Origin: Flagellimonas yonaguniensis
Lineage (GTDB): Bacteria; Bacteroidota; Bacteroidia; Flavobacteriales; Flavobacteriaceae
Length of the DNA stretch: 64,000 nucleotides
Direction of reading: 5' to 3'
Assembly (NCBI RefSeq): GCF_029193885.1
Contig: NZ_JARFVB010000015.1
Span: forward strand, 26,608-90,607
The first letter of the stretch is position 1, and each line of letters starts with the position of its first letter. The notes below the pieces were generated by a model, which saw nothing but the letters and a program-made list of their open reading frames with translations, was not told the DNA's origin and ran no database searches. Shown piece after piece: positions 17,242-24,425 of this stretch. Both the position numbers and the translations under genes were made by a program.

Positions 17242-18348
17242 TTATAGGGAGTCGATCACCTTGCTCAAACGCTTGGTAATCTCATCGATATCACCTATTC
17301 CGTTTACGGAATGGAATTTTCCCTGTTCCTCGTAGTAAGCCTTCAACGGAGCGGTTTTTTCATTATACTCATCAAAACGGTTACGGATCTTGCTCTCGTC
17401 CTGATCATCGGAACGTCCACTACTTTTTCCTCGTTCCAAAAGGCGCTCTACCAAAATATCATCCTCAGCTTCCAGTGCGATAGTAGCATTTACCTTCATG
17501 TCCTTGGATTCCAAAAAATTATCCAATGCCTCTGCTTGGGCCGCTGTACGTGGAAATCCATCAAAAATAAAACCTGCCGCATCCGGGTTTTTCTCCACCT
17601 CGGCTTTTAGCATATCAATGGTCACCTCATCTGGCACCAAGTCTCCTTTATCGATGTAAGATTTGGCCAAGTTTCCAAGCTCGGTTCCATTTTTAATGTT
17701 GTAACGGAATACATCCCCTGTGGAAATGTGTTTCAAATTATACTTTTCCTTTAGGAACCCTGCTTGGGTACCTTTTCCAGCTCCTGGCTTTCCAAAAAGC
17801 ACTAGGTTGATCATATCTGTTTGATTTAATTGGTAAACTTCTCTAAGATTGCGACCGAGCTCGTTATAGTCCAGCCCATATCCCACGATAAAATGATCGG
17901 GGATCTCCAATCCCACGTAATCGATGGTATATTCGCCATTGTACACATCCGACTTGTAAAAAAGCGTTCCGATCTTAAACTCTTTTACATTGGTATTGGA
18001 AAACAAGTGCACCAATTGTTTCAAGGTACGGCCCGTATCCACAACATCTTCCAAAATAATAACACTCTTTCCCTCAATCTCTTCCGGAACATCCAAAAGA
18101 GTCTCCACAATACCGGTCGATGTAAGCCCTTGATAAGAACTCAGCCTTACAAAAGAAACTTCGCACGGGTGCTGATAAGCTTTTAGAAAATCGGCCACGA
18201 ACATAAAGGCTCCATTGAGCACTCCAACGAACAAAGGTGTTTCATCCTTATAATCGGCGGCAATCTCCTTTGCCATTTTATCAATGGCCGCAAGGATTTG
18301 TTCTTCCTTTAAATACGGCTTAAAATTCTTGTCGTGAAGCTTGATCAA
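17242..18348 (-). CDS. hpt-adk: Hypoxanthine phosphoribosyltransferase-adenylate kinase fusion
   Basis: One open frame of 368 residues encodes two purine enzymes. Residues 1-178 are a hypoxanthine phosphoribosyltransferase with the PRPP loop ILEDVVDTGRTLK (99-111) and the IPDHFIVGYGLDYNE base-binding segment. From M179 onward, INLVLFGKPGAGKGTQ (P-loop 186-194), TGDVFRYNI, FDGFPRTAAQAEAL and the lid RLLERGKSSGRSDD make a complete short-lid adenylate kinase without zinc Cys. The protein would join salvage of hypoxanthine to IMP with AMP/ADP balance. It is divergent from purK, the de novo purine gene. The fusion occurs in other flavobacteria as I recall. Confidence 0.93.
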   Translation of the reverse strand: MIKLHDKNFKPYLKEEQILAAIDKMAKEIAADYKDETPLFVGVLNGAFMFVADFLKAYQHPCEVSFVRLSSYQGLTSTGIVETLLDVPEEIEGKSVIILEDVVDTGRTLKQLVHLFSNTNVKEFKIGTLFYKSDVYNGEYTIDYVGLEIPDHFIVGYGLDYNELGRNLREVYQLNQTDMINLVLFGKPGAGKGTQAGFLKEKYNLKHISTGDVFRYNIKNGTELGNLAKSYIDKGDLVPDEVTIDMLKAEVEKNPDAAGFIFDGFPRTAAQAEALDNFLESKDMKVNATIALEAEDDILVERLLERGKSSGRSDDQDESKIRNRFDEYNEKTAPLKAYYEEQGKFHSVNGIGDIDEITKRLSKVIDSL

Positions 18349-18435
18349 TGTGTTCGAGTTATGGTCAGGTTGGCAAAGATAATATTTTTAAAGCTGCTAA
18401 GCCCTGACATCTTTTATACCCTCGTGGATTTCATG

Positions 18436-18443
18436 TATTTTTG
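18436..18443 (+). promoter_or_regulatory. -7 box of purK
   Basis: TATTTTTG, a perfect TAnnTTTG, ends 22 bp before the purK ATG at 18466. It favours that start over upstream in-frame ATGs (18334, 18433) that would overlap the divergent hpt-adk gene or precede the box. Confidence 0.5.
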
Positions 18444-18465
18444 CTCACATTCAATTTACAAATCA

Positions 18466-19620
18466 ATGGAATTTTTCTCTTCCGACTTTAAACTGGGAAT
18501 ATTAGGTGGTGGACAATTGGGCAAAATGATGCTCTACGAAACCAGGAAATGGGACATACAGACCAAAGTGATGGATGCTTCGCCCAAAGCCCCTTGCAAA
18601 ATAGCCTGCAACGAGTTTGTGCAAGGTAGTTTGATGGATTTTGATACCGTTTATGCTTTTGGAAAAGATGTCGACGTACTTACCATTGAGATTGAAAATG
18701 TAAATGTGGTTGCCCTTGAAAAACTGGAGCACGAAGGGATTAACGTATATCCACCAACCAAGACCTTGAGGACCATACAGAACAAGGCCGTCCAAAAATT
18801 ATTTTACACGGACCATGGAATTCCTACGGCACCATTTACAAGGTTTGCCTATACTTCGGAAATAGAGGACAGCATAAACAATGGAGGTCTTTCGCTGCCA
18901 TTCGTATGGAAGAGTGCCCAGTTTGGGTATGATGGTCAAGGGGTAAAAGTCGTCAGAAAGATGGAGGACCTTAAAGACCTGCCCAATGTGGAGTGCATTG
19001 CCGAAACAATGATTGATTTTAAAAATGAATTGGCCGTTGTGGTCGCAAGGAACAACAAAGGCGAGGTAAAAACCTATCCAGTTGTGGAAATGGAATTTCA
19101 CCCCGAGGCCAATCAGGTGGAATATGTTATCTGTCCCGCACGAATTGATGATGCCGTAGCCCAAAAAGCACAAGAAGTGGCCTTGAAAGTTTCTGAGCAC
19201 ATGAAACATGTTGGGCTGCTGGCAGTAGAAATGTTCCAGACCAAGGACGACCAGATTTTGGTGAACGAATCCGCTCCCAGACCCCATAACAGTGGACATT
19301 ATAGCATAGAAGCATCATACACCAACCAATTTGAGCAACATATTCGAGCCATTTTAGGCTTGCCACTCGGAAAAACGGACAGCAAAGTAGCTGGAATTAT
19401 GGTTAACTTGGTAGGCGCCGAAGGACATACGGGAGATGTGGTTTATGAAAATATCGAAAAAATACTGGAAATGGATGGGGTCACACCGCATATTTACGGG
19501 AAAAAACAAACTCGCCCGTTTCGTAAAATGGGCCACGTTACCATCGTGGACGAGAATATGGCAAGAGCCCGAGAAGTGGCACAGCAGGTAAAAGAAACTA
19601 TTAAAGTGATAAGCAAATAA
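18466..19620 (+). CDS. purK: N5-carboxyaminoimidazole ribonucleotide synthase
   Basis: ATP-grasp enzyme of 384 residues that converts AIR, ATP and bicarbonate to N5-CAIR in de novo purine synthesis. It starts MEFFSSDFKLGILGGGQLGKM with the N-terminal nucleotide-binding Gly loop. Later markers are NKAVQKLFYTDHGIPTAPF, SAQFGYDGQGVKVV (the ATP-grasp loop), NELAVVVARN and EMFQTKDDQILVNESAPRPH (metal and ATP ligands). Length is typical. purE, which catalyses the next step, follows after 3 bp, so the two enzymes are co-expressed. Confidence 0.95.
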   Translation: MEFFSSDFKLGILGGGQLGKMMLYETRKWDIQTKVMDASPKAPCKIACNEFVQGSLMDFDTVYAFGKDVDVLTIEIENVNVVALEKLEHEGINVYPPTKTLRTIQNKAVQKLFYTDHGIPTAPFTRFAYTSEIEDSINNGGLSLPFVWKSAQFGYDGQGVKVVRKMEDLKDLPNVECIAETMIDFKNELAVVVARNNKGEVKTYPVVEMEFHPEANQVEYVICPARIDDAVAQKAQEVALKVSEHMKHVGLLAVEMFQTKDDQILVNESAPRPHNSGHYSIEASYTNQFEQHIRAILGLPLGKTDSKVAGIMVNLVGAEGHTGDVVYENIEKILEMDGVTPHIYGKKQTRPFRKMGHVTIVDENMARAREVAQQVKETIKVISK

Positions 19621-19623
19621 GAT

Positions 19624-20115
19624 ATGAGCAAAGTAGCCGTAATCATGGGGAGTACCAGTGACCTTCCCGTTATGCAAGACGCCATCGATATATTAAAGGA
19701 ATTGGGTGTAGATGTGGACGTGGACATTGTGTCTGCCCACAGAACACCCGAAAAATTGTTCAGTTTTAGCAAAAGTGCGCATACCAATGGCTACTCCGCC
19801 ATTATTGCAGGAGCAGGAGGTGCAGCACATTTACCTGGAATGGTAGCTTCGCTATCTCCCCTGCCCGTTATTGGAGTTCCCGTAAAAAGCAGTAATTCCA
19901 TTGATGGCTGGGATTCCGTTCTGTCCATTTTACAGATGCCCGGTGGTGTCCCAGTGGCCACAGTAGCTTTGAACGGTGCGAAAAATGCTGGGATTCTTGC
20001 GGCACAGATCATTGGGAGTTCCAATAGCAAGATCATGGACAACATTATCTCTTATAAAGAAGGCCTCAAGGAAAAAGTAATCAAAGGAGCTGAAGAGATA
20101 AAAAAAACATTTTAG
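19624..20115 (+). CDS. purE: N5-carboxyaminoimidazole ribonucleotide mutase
   Basis: Class I PurE of 163 residues that moves the carboxyl group of N5-CAIR to give CAIR. Active-site motifs are VAVIMGSTSDLPVMQ at the N-terminus, VSAHRTPEKLF and GAGGAAHLPGMVAS, with the catalytic His in SAHRTP. PVKSSNSIDGWDSVLSILQM matches the octamer core. It is the partner of purK immediately upstream. The next gene, a small membrane protein, starts 18 bp downstream and may be co-transcribed. Confidence 0.96.
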   Translation: MSKVAVIMGSTSDLPVMQDAIDILKELGVDVDVDIVSAHRTPEKLFSFSKSAHTNGYSAIIAGAGGAAHLPGMVASLSPLPVIGVPVKSSNSIDGWDSVLSILQMPGGVPVATVALNGAKNAGILAAQIIGSSNSKIMDNIISYKEGLKEKVIKGAEEIKKTF

Positions 20116-20133
20116 AAAAAATCTTGTTTGATT

Positions 20134-20526
20134 ATGAACTTTAATCAAATCGGGATATTAGTAGGCATTTGTGCCATTGCCTTTTTTGGCTTCACGCTAA
20201 AAAAAATGGGCAACCCCTATGTAAAAGGAATCTGGAAAAGTGGCCTTTTGGTTTTCACCATTTATGCTGCCCTTCTAATTTATATAGAAATACGTTGGCA
20301 ATTCATTTCGGATTATGCCAGTAAATATGACTTAAACGGAAACGGTTTTGTAGACCTCAATGAATATTCTGAGGAGGCCATCGCCGCTATGAATAGAAAA
20401 ACCTATGGTTCAACAGTTCGAGGGTATGCTCCCTTGACCATGGCAGTGATTTCCTCCATTATCGGTTTCGCCTATTTGTTGAGTGATTGGGCCGTGATAC
20501 GTTTAAAAAACAAAGAACAGAAGTAA
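20134..20526 (+). CDS. Membrane protein with an EF-hand-like loop
   Basis: Unrecognised protein of 130 residues. Hydrophobic segments at about 5-20, 38-55 and 100-118 suggest three membrane spans. Between spans two and three lies DLNGNGFVDLNEYSEEA, which fits the EF-hand calcium loop spacing (D-x-N-x-N-x-x-D-x-x-E). By hydrophobicity this loop would lie on one side of the membrane, probably the periplasm. The start is the ATG at 20134; a TTG two codons earlier is less likely. It lies between purE and the M3 peptidase, which starts 5 bp after its stop. Confidence 0.72.
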   Translation: MNFNQIGILVGICAIAFFGFTLKKMGNPYVKGIWKSGLLVFTIYAALLIYIEIRWQFISDYASKYDLNGNGFVDLNEYSEEAIAAMNRKTYGSTVRGYAPLTMAVISSIIGFAYLLSDWAVIRLKNKEQK

Positions 20527-20531
20527 CAACT

Positions 20532-22559
20532 ATGAGCAACCCATTGTTGGAGCCATTTAACCAAGCTCCATTTTCAAAAATAAAGAACGAACATTTCAAG
20601 CCTGCTTTTCTTCAGGCCATCGAGGACACCAAAAGGGAAATTGATGATATCGTTAACAATCCTGAACCGCCTACATTCCAAAACACTTTAGAAGCTTTGG
20701 ATTTTTCTGGTCAGCAATTAGACCGTATCTCAAGCATTTTCTTCAATCTGAACTCGGCCGAGACCAACGAGGAAATCCAAAAAATAGCCCAAGAAGTATC
20801 CCCATTGTTGTCGGAGTTCAGCAACGACATTACTTTGAATGAAGGTCTTTTCAAAAGAATTGAAACTGTTTATGGGCAACGTGATTCGTTGGACCTTACC
20901 AAAGAGCAACAAACCCTTCTTGAAAAGAAATACAAGAATTTCAGTAGAAATGGGGCCAACTTAAAGGAAGAAAACAAAAAACGTCTTCGAGAAATCGATG
21001 CAGAACTATCCAAATTAAAACTCACATTTGGCGAAAACGTACTGGCCGAGACCAATAAATATGAATTGCTACTGATTGATGAAAAGGATCTGGAAGGCCT
21101 TCCCGAGGGCACCAAAGAAGCCGCTGCCCAACTGGCAGAATCCAAAGGCAAGGAAGGCTGGTTGATTACATTGGATTACCCAAGCTATATCCCATTTATG
21201 AAATATGCCAAAAACAGGGAATTGCGTAAAGAACTTTCTTTGGCTTTTGGAAGCAAAGGGTTCCACAATGATGAATTGGACAATCAGGAAAATGTAAAGC
21301 GTATTGTTGATCTTCGTTTTGAGCGAGCCAATCTTTTAGGATATAAAACCCATGCTCATTTTGTGCTAGAAGAGCGCATGGCGGAGACTCCAGAAAAGGT
21401 GCAGGACTTCCTAAAAGAGCTTTTGGAAAAGGCCAAACCCGCAGCAGAACGTGAATTTGCCGAACTGGAAGCCTTTGCCAAGGAGTTGGACAACATAGAC
21501 CGTTTGGAAAAATGGGACAGTGCTTTTTATTCTGAAAAGTTGAAGCAAAAGCTGTTCAATTTGGATGATGAAAAACTGAAACCCTATTTTAAACTGGAAA
21601 ATGTGATAAGTGGGGTGTTCAAGGTTGCGGAAAAACTGTTCGGACTTACGTTTGAAGAAGTGGACAATGTGGATAAATACCACGACGAGGTAAAAACCTT
21701 TGAAGTCTACGAGAATGGCAACTTCATCTCTCTGTTTTATGCAGACTTTCATCCAAGACCTGGAAAACGCGGTGGTGCATGGATGACTTCATATAAACCA
21801 CAATACACTTTGGGCGGAAAAAACAGTAGGCCGCATATTTCCAATGTGTGCAATTTCACCAAACCAACGAGCTCAAAACCATCCTTGCTCACGTTCAACG
21901 AAGTGACCACTCTTTTTCATGAATTCGGACATGCTTTGCATGGGATGTTGGCCAACACCACCTACCCTAGCCTATCAGGAACTTCGGTGTACTGGGATTT
22001 TGTGGAGTTGCCGAGCCAAGTGATGGAAAACTGGTGCTATGAAAAAGAAGCCTTGGAACTTTTTGCACATCATTACGAAACAGGGGAATTGATTCCGATG
22101 GAATTAGTGGGGAAAATCAAGGAATCCGCGACCTTTCAAGAAGGAATGGCCACAGTTCGCCAGTTGAGCTTTGGGCTATTGGACATGGCATGGCACGGAA
22201 AAGACCCATCAGACATTGAAGACGTAAAGGCATACGAGACAGAAGCCTTTGAAAGCACCAACCTTTTTCCTGAAACACCTGAAACCTGTATGAGTACTTC
22301 TTTTGCCCATATTTTTCAAGGTGGATACTCATCAGGCTATTACAGTTACAAATGGGCGGAGGTATTGGACGCCGATGCCTTTGCCTATTTTAAGGAAAAT
22401 GGGATTTTCAGTAAAATGGTAGCGGACAAATTCAAAGAGCATGTGCTTTCCAAAGGAGGTACGGAAAATCCGATGGACCTCTATAAGAAGTTTAGGGGAG
22501 CCGAACCGAACATTGATGCCTTGTTGGAACGCGCTGGGCTCCTGGAAACCAATGATTAA
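20532..22559 (+). CDS. dcp: M3 family metallopeptidase (peptidyl-dipeptidase Dcp type)
   Basis: Thimet-type zinc peptidase of 675 residues. The zinc site is FHEFGHALHGM, with the first His near residue 463 and a Glu ligand in the downstream helix (SQVMENW region). FAHIFQGGYSSGYYSYKWAEVLDADAF near the C-terminus is the substrate-binding Tyr/His segment of Dcp and oligopeptidase A. No signal peptide is present, so a cytoplasmic role in degrading short peptides is likely. The ATG at 20532 gives MSNPLLEPFNQAPFSKI, the usual N-terminus; the longer frame overlaps the upstream gene. Dcp versus oligopeptidase A specificity cannot be settled by eye. Confidence 0.92.
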   Translation: MSNPLLEPFNQAPFSKIKNEHFKPAFLQAIEDTKREIDDIVNNPEPPTFQNTLEALDFSGQQLDRISSIFFNLNSAETNEEIQKIAQEVSPLLSEFSNDITLNEGLFKRIETVYGQRDSLDLTKEQQTLLEKKYKNFSRNGANLKEENKKRLREIDAELSKLKLTFGENVLAETNKYELLLIDEKDLEGLPEGTKEAAAQLAESKGKEGWLITLDYPSYIPFMKYAKNRELRKELSLAFGSKGFHNDELDNQENVKRIVDLRFERANLLGYKTHAHFVLEERMAETPEKVQDFLKELLEKAKPAAEREFAELEAFAKELDNIDRLEKWDSAFYSEKLKQKLFNLDDEKLKPYFKLENVISGVFKVAEKLFGLTFEEVDNVDKYHDEVKTFEVYENGNFISLFYADFHPRPGKRGGAWMTSYKPQYTLGGKNSRPHISNVCNFTKPTSSKPSLLTFNEVTTLFHEFGHALHGMLANTTYPSLSGTSVYWDFVELPSQVMENWCYEKEALELFAHHYETGELIPMELVGKIKESATFQEGMATVRQLSFGLLDMAWHGKDPSDIEDVKAYETEAFESTNLFPETPETCMSTSFAHIFQGGYSSGYYSYKWAEVLDADAFAYFKENGIFSKMVADKFKEHVLSKGGTENPMDLYKKFRGAEPNIDALLERAGLLETND

Positions 22560-22667
22560 TAGTTTTCAAGTGCTAAAAAAGGGTTAATGCCCAAGTTTTT
22601 TGTTAGCATCGTTCGATTTATCCGTCCAAACCATTTTCAACCATGGGATTATATATCCTAAAACGAT

Positions 22668-22675
22668 TATATTTG
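22668..22675 (+). promoter_or_regulatory. -7 box of the ECF sigma gene
   Basis: TATATTTG fits TAnnTTTG and ends 17 bp before the ATG at 22693. It supports that start and excludes the longer in-frame reading from 22600. Confidence 0.45.
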
Positions 22676-22692
22676 GTAATTCGATAGGAATA

Positions 22693-23247
22693 ATGGCCAA
22701 ACACAAACTTCAACCAGACAATTGGATAGACCTATATGCCGATTACCTGTTTAACTATGCGGTTTCTCGCGTTAGCGATGCTGAAATTGCAAAAGATTTG
22801 GTGCAGGAAACCTTTTTCGCAGGTCTCAATTCAGCCAAAAATTTTAAGGGAGATGCCGCAGAGCGTACTTGGCTGGTATCCATCCTAAAAAGAAAGGTAA
22901 TCGACCATTACCGAAAAATAAATTCCAAAAAAGGAAAAGCGGAAGTCCGAATGAACTATAGCTCTGATTCCGATACCGAAGGGGATTGGCTGGAGCAACA
23001 AGTGGCCGACCCATATAGCACGGATGGCGACAATGTTCTTGAAAATGAAGAATTGGGTTCCGCCATACAGGATTGCATCACAAAATTGCCCCAAAAACAG
23101 GCTTTGGTGTTTAAGTTGAAAACCATTCAGGGAATGAGTACCGAAGATGTTTGTAATGAACTGGACATAAATCCGTCCAACTTGTGGGTAATGATCCATA
23201 GGGCAAGAACGGCACTCATGGGTTGTTTAAATGAAAATTGGTTTTAG
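22693..23247 (+). CDS. ECF-type RNA polymerase sigma factor
   Basis: Group 4 sigma factor of 184 residues. Region 2 (about 10-80) shows DLYADYLFNYAVSRV, DAEIAKDLVQETFF and RTWLVSILKRKVIDHYRK. Region 4 (about 125-180) shows LPQKQALVFKLKTIQGMSTE and the helix-turn-helix DVCNELDINPSNLWVMIHRAR. The 45-residue linker is acidic and flexible. It directs RNA polymerase to a stress regulon that cannot be read here. The small Cys-rich protein gene starts 1 bp after its stop and probably encodes its anti-sigma partner. Confidence 0.92.
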   Translation: MAKHKLQPDNWIDLYADYLFNYAVSRVSDAEIAKDLVQETFFAGLNSAKNFKGDAAERTWLVSILKRKVIDHYRKINSKKGKAEVRMNYSSDSDTEGDWLEQQVADPYSTDGDNVLENEELGSAIQDCITKLPQKQALVFKLKTIQGMSTEDVCNELDINPSNLWVMIHRARTALMGCLNENWF

Positions 23248-23248
23248 T

Positions 23249-23479
23249 ATGAAGATTTCATGTAAAGAGGCATCGGGCATTTGCGATAAATCCCAATATA
23301 AAGAGGCAAGTTGGTGGGAAATACTAAAGCTTCGCATCCATTTGACATATTGTAAAGTGTGTCGAGCATATTCAAAGAAGAACAGCGAGTTGACTTCATT
23401 ATGTGACAGGGCTGGATTGACCATGCTCTCCGAAGAGGACAAGAAAAAGATGAAGCGCGATCTCGAAGAAAAACGCTAA
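23249..23479 (+). CDS. Small zinc-finger-type protein, candidate anti-sigma factor
   Basis: Protein of 76 residues starting MKISCKEASGICDKSQY. The core KLRIHLTYCKVCRAY contains H-x3-C-x2-C, the zinc signature of ZAS anti-sigma domains, followed by a charged helix that ends DLEEKR. There is no membrane segment, so it would act as a soluble sensor. Its gene is coupled to the ECF sigma factor (1-bp gap). The anti-sigma role is inferred from the motif and the context. Its last 4 bp overlap the convergent UbiA-like gene. Confidence 0.75.
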   Translation: MKISCKEASGICDKSQYKEASWWEILKLRIHLTYCKVCRAYSKKNSELTSLCDRAGLTMLSEEDKKKMKRDLEEKR

Positions 23480-24300
23480 AAGTAACTCTCCGTTACCCAG
23501 AACAGACAGAACCAGAAAATAGGTATTGCCTCCACCCAAAACATCACAAAATACTTGGATTGCATCCGTTTTTCGGAAAGCAACACCAAAATAAGTGCAA
23601 TGCACAGTATGAATCGTAGCACAATTTCCAGCTGATGCACATTATCCTTTAAAAAAGTCAGCAGAAAAAAAAACAAGGTCAGACCTATTCCCATTCGCCT
23701 GGTATTTTTAGCACCCAACACCTGTGGCAAAGTCCTTAAACTTTTGTCGTCCCATCGCATATCCCTGATTTCAAAAGGCAGAATCAGTATCAAAACCAAC
23801 AACATTCGCTGGATAAAGGTTACAGCAAAATCCCAATCCAAAGTCATTTTTGCATCCAAAACGGGCAATAAAACAGAAAAACCAGCCCAAACAAAAGCCA
23901 CGATGTAAATTTTGAGCCCTGCCAAATTCCTCAGGTTTTTAGCCCGCGGCAACAACGGAACCGCATATAAAGCGGACAGCACGCCCAGAACAACGGTCGC
24001 CACCCAAATCTCTTCATCCAATTGCAGCAAAAAATAAATGGCAAAGGCAAAGGAAACAAAACTGAATATTTGAATGATTTTGTGGTATGCATTGGACACA
24101 ATCAGGTATTTATATGCCTCTACCCCATATTTGATGAAATTGTAGCAGACAATCACACTAAAGAAGATAAAACCCAATAAATTGATATCCGACGAGCTCC
24201 CCAACAAATGAAAGGTAACCCCAGCCATGGAAATAACCGCAATGGCCACATGGATACTCGCATCCAAGTAAAAATCAAAAATGGCTTTAAGAGTTCGCAT
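23476..24300 (-). CDS. UbiA-like integral membrane protein
   Basis: Polytopic protein of about 274 residues with eight or so hydrophobic segments. The second UbiA prenyltransferase motif is recognisable: FEIRDMRWDDKSLRTLPQVLG resembles the D-x-x-x-D plus TLP-x-x-LG pattern that binds Mg-diphosphate. The first motif, usually NDxxDxxxD, reads NFIKYGVEAY and lacks the aspartates. It could be a prenyltransferase with altered metal use or a non-catalytic relative. The start at 24300 (MRTLKAIFDFYLDASIH) resembles related proteins; 24327 is the alternative. Single gene, divergent from gcvP. Confidence 0.7.
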   Translation of the reverse strand: MRTLKAIFDFYLDASIHVAIAVISMAGVTFHLLGSSSDINLLGFIFFSVIVCYNFIKYGVEAYKYLIVSNAYHKIIQIFSFVSFAFAIYFLLQLDEEIWVATVVLGVLSALYAVPLLPRAKNLRNLAGLKIYIVAFVWAGFSVLLPVLDAKMTLDWDFAVTFIQRMLLVLILILPFEIRDMRWDDKSLRTLPQVLGAKNTRRMGIGLTLFFFLLTFLKDNVHQLEIVLRFILCIALILVLLSEKRMQSKYFVMFWVEAIPIFWFCLFWVTESYF

Positions 24301-24397
24301 AGGGTAAAATCCAATCGCTTTAACCAAAGGTTAACTTGTGGTTAACAACTTTGATTCAGATACCTTCAAAATTGACCATTTTCATTGAATTAATCCC

Positions 24398-24405
24398 TAA
24401 TTTTG
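24398..24405 (+). promoter_or_regulatory. -7 box of gcvP
   Basis: TAATTTTG fits TAnnTTTG and ends 20 bp before the ATG at 24426, with a TTG at 24372-24374 upstream. It excludes the longer in-frame start at 24336. No glycine-riboswitch-like structure is visible in the short leader. Confidence 0.5.
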
Positions 24406-24425
24406 TGCACTTTATTGGATTGAAC

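Noticed and set aside
24326..24425. Glycine riboswitch upstream of gcvP
   Set aside because: The leader after the -7 box is about 20 nt, too short, and no tandem-aptamer-like conserved sequence is visible.
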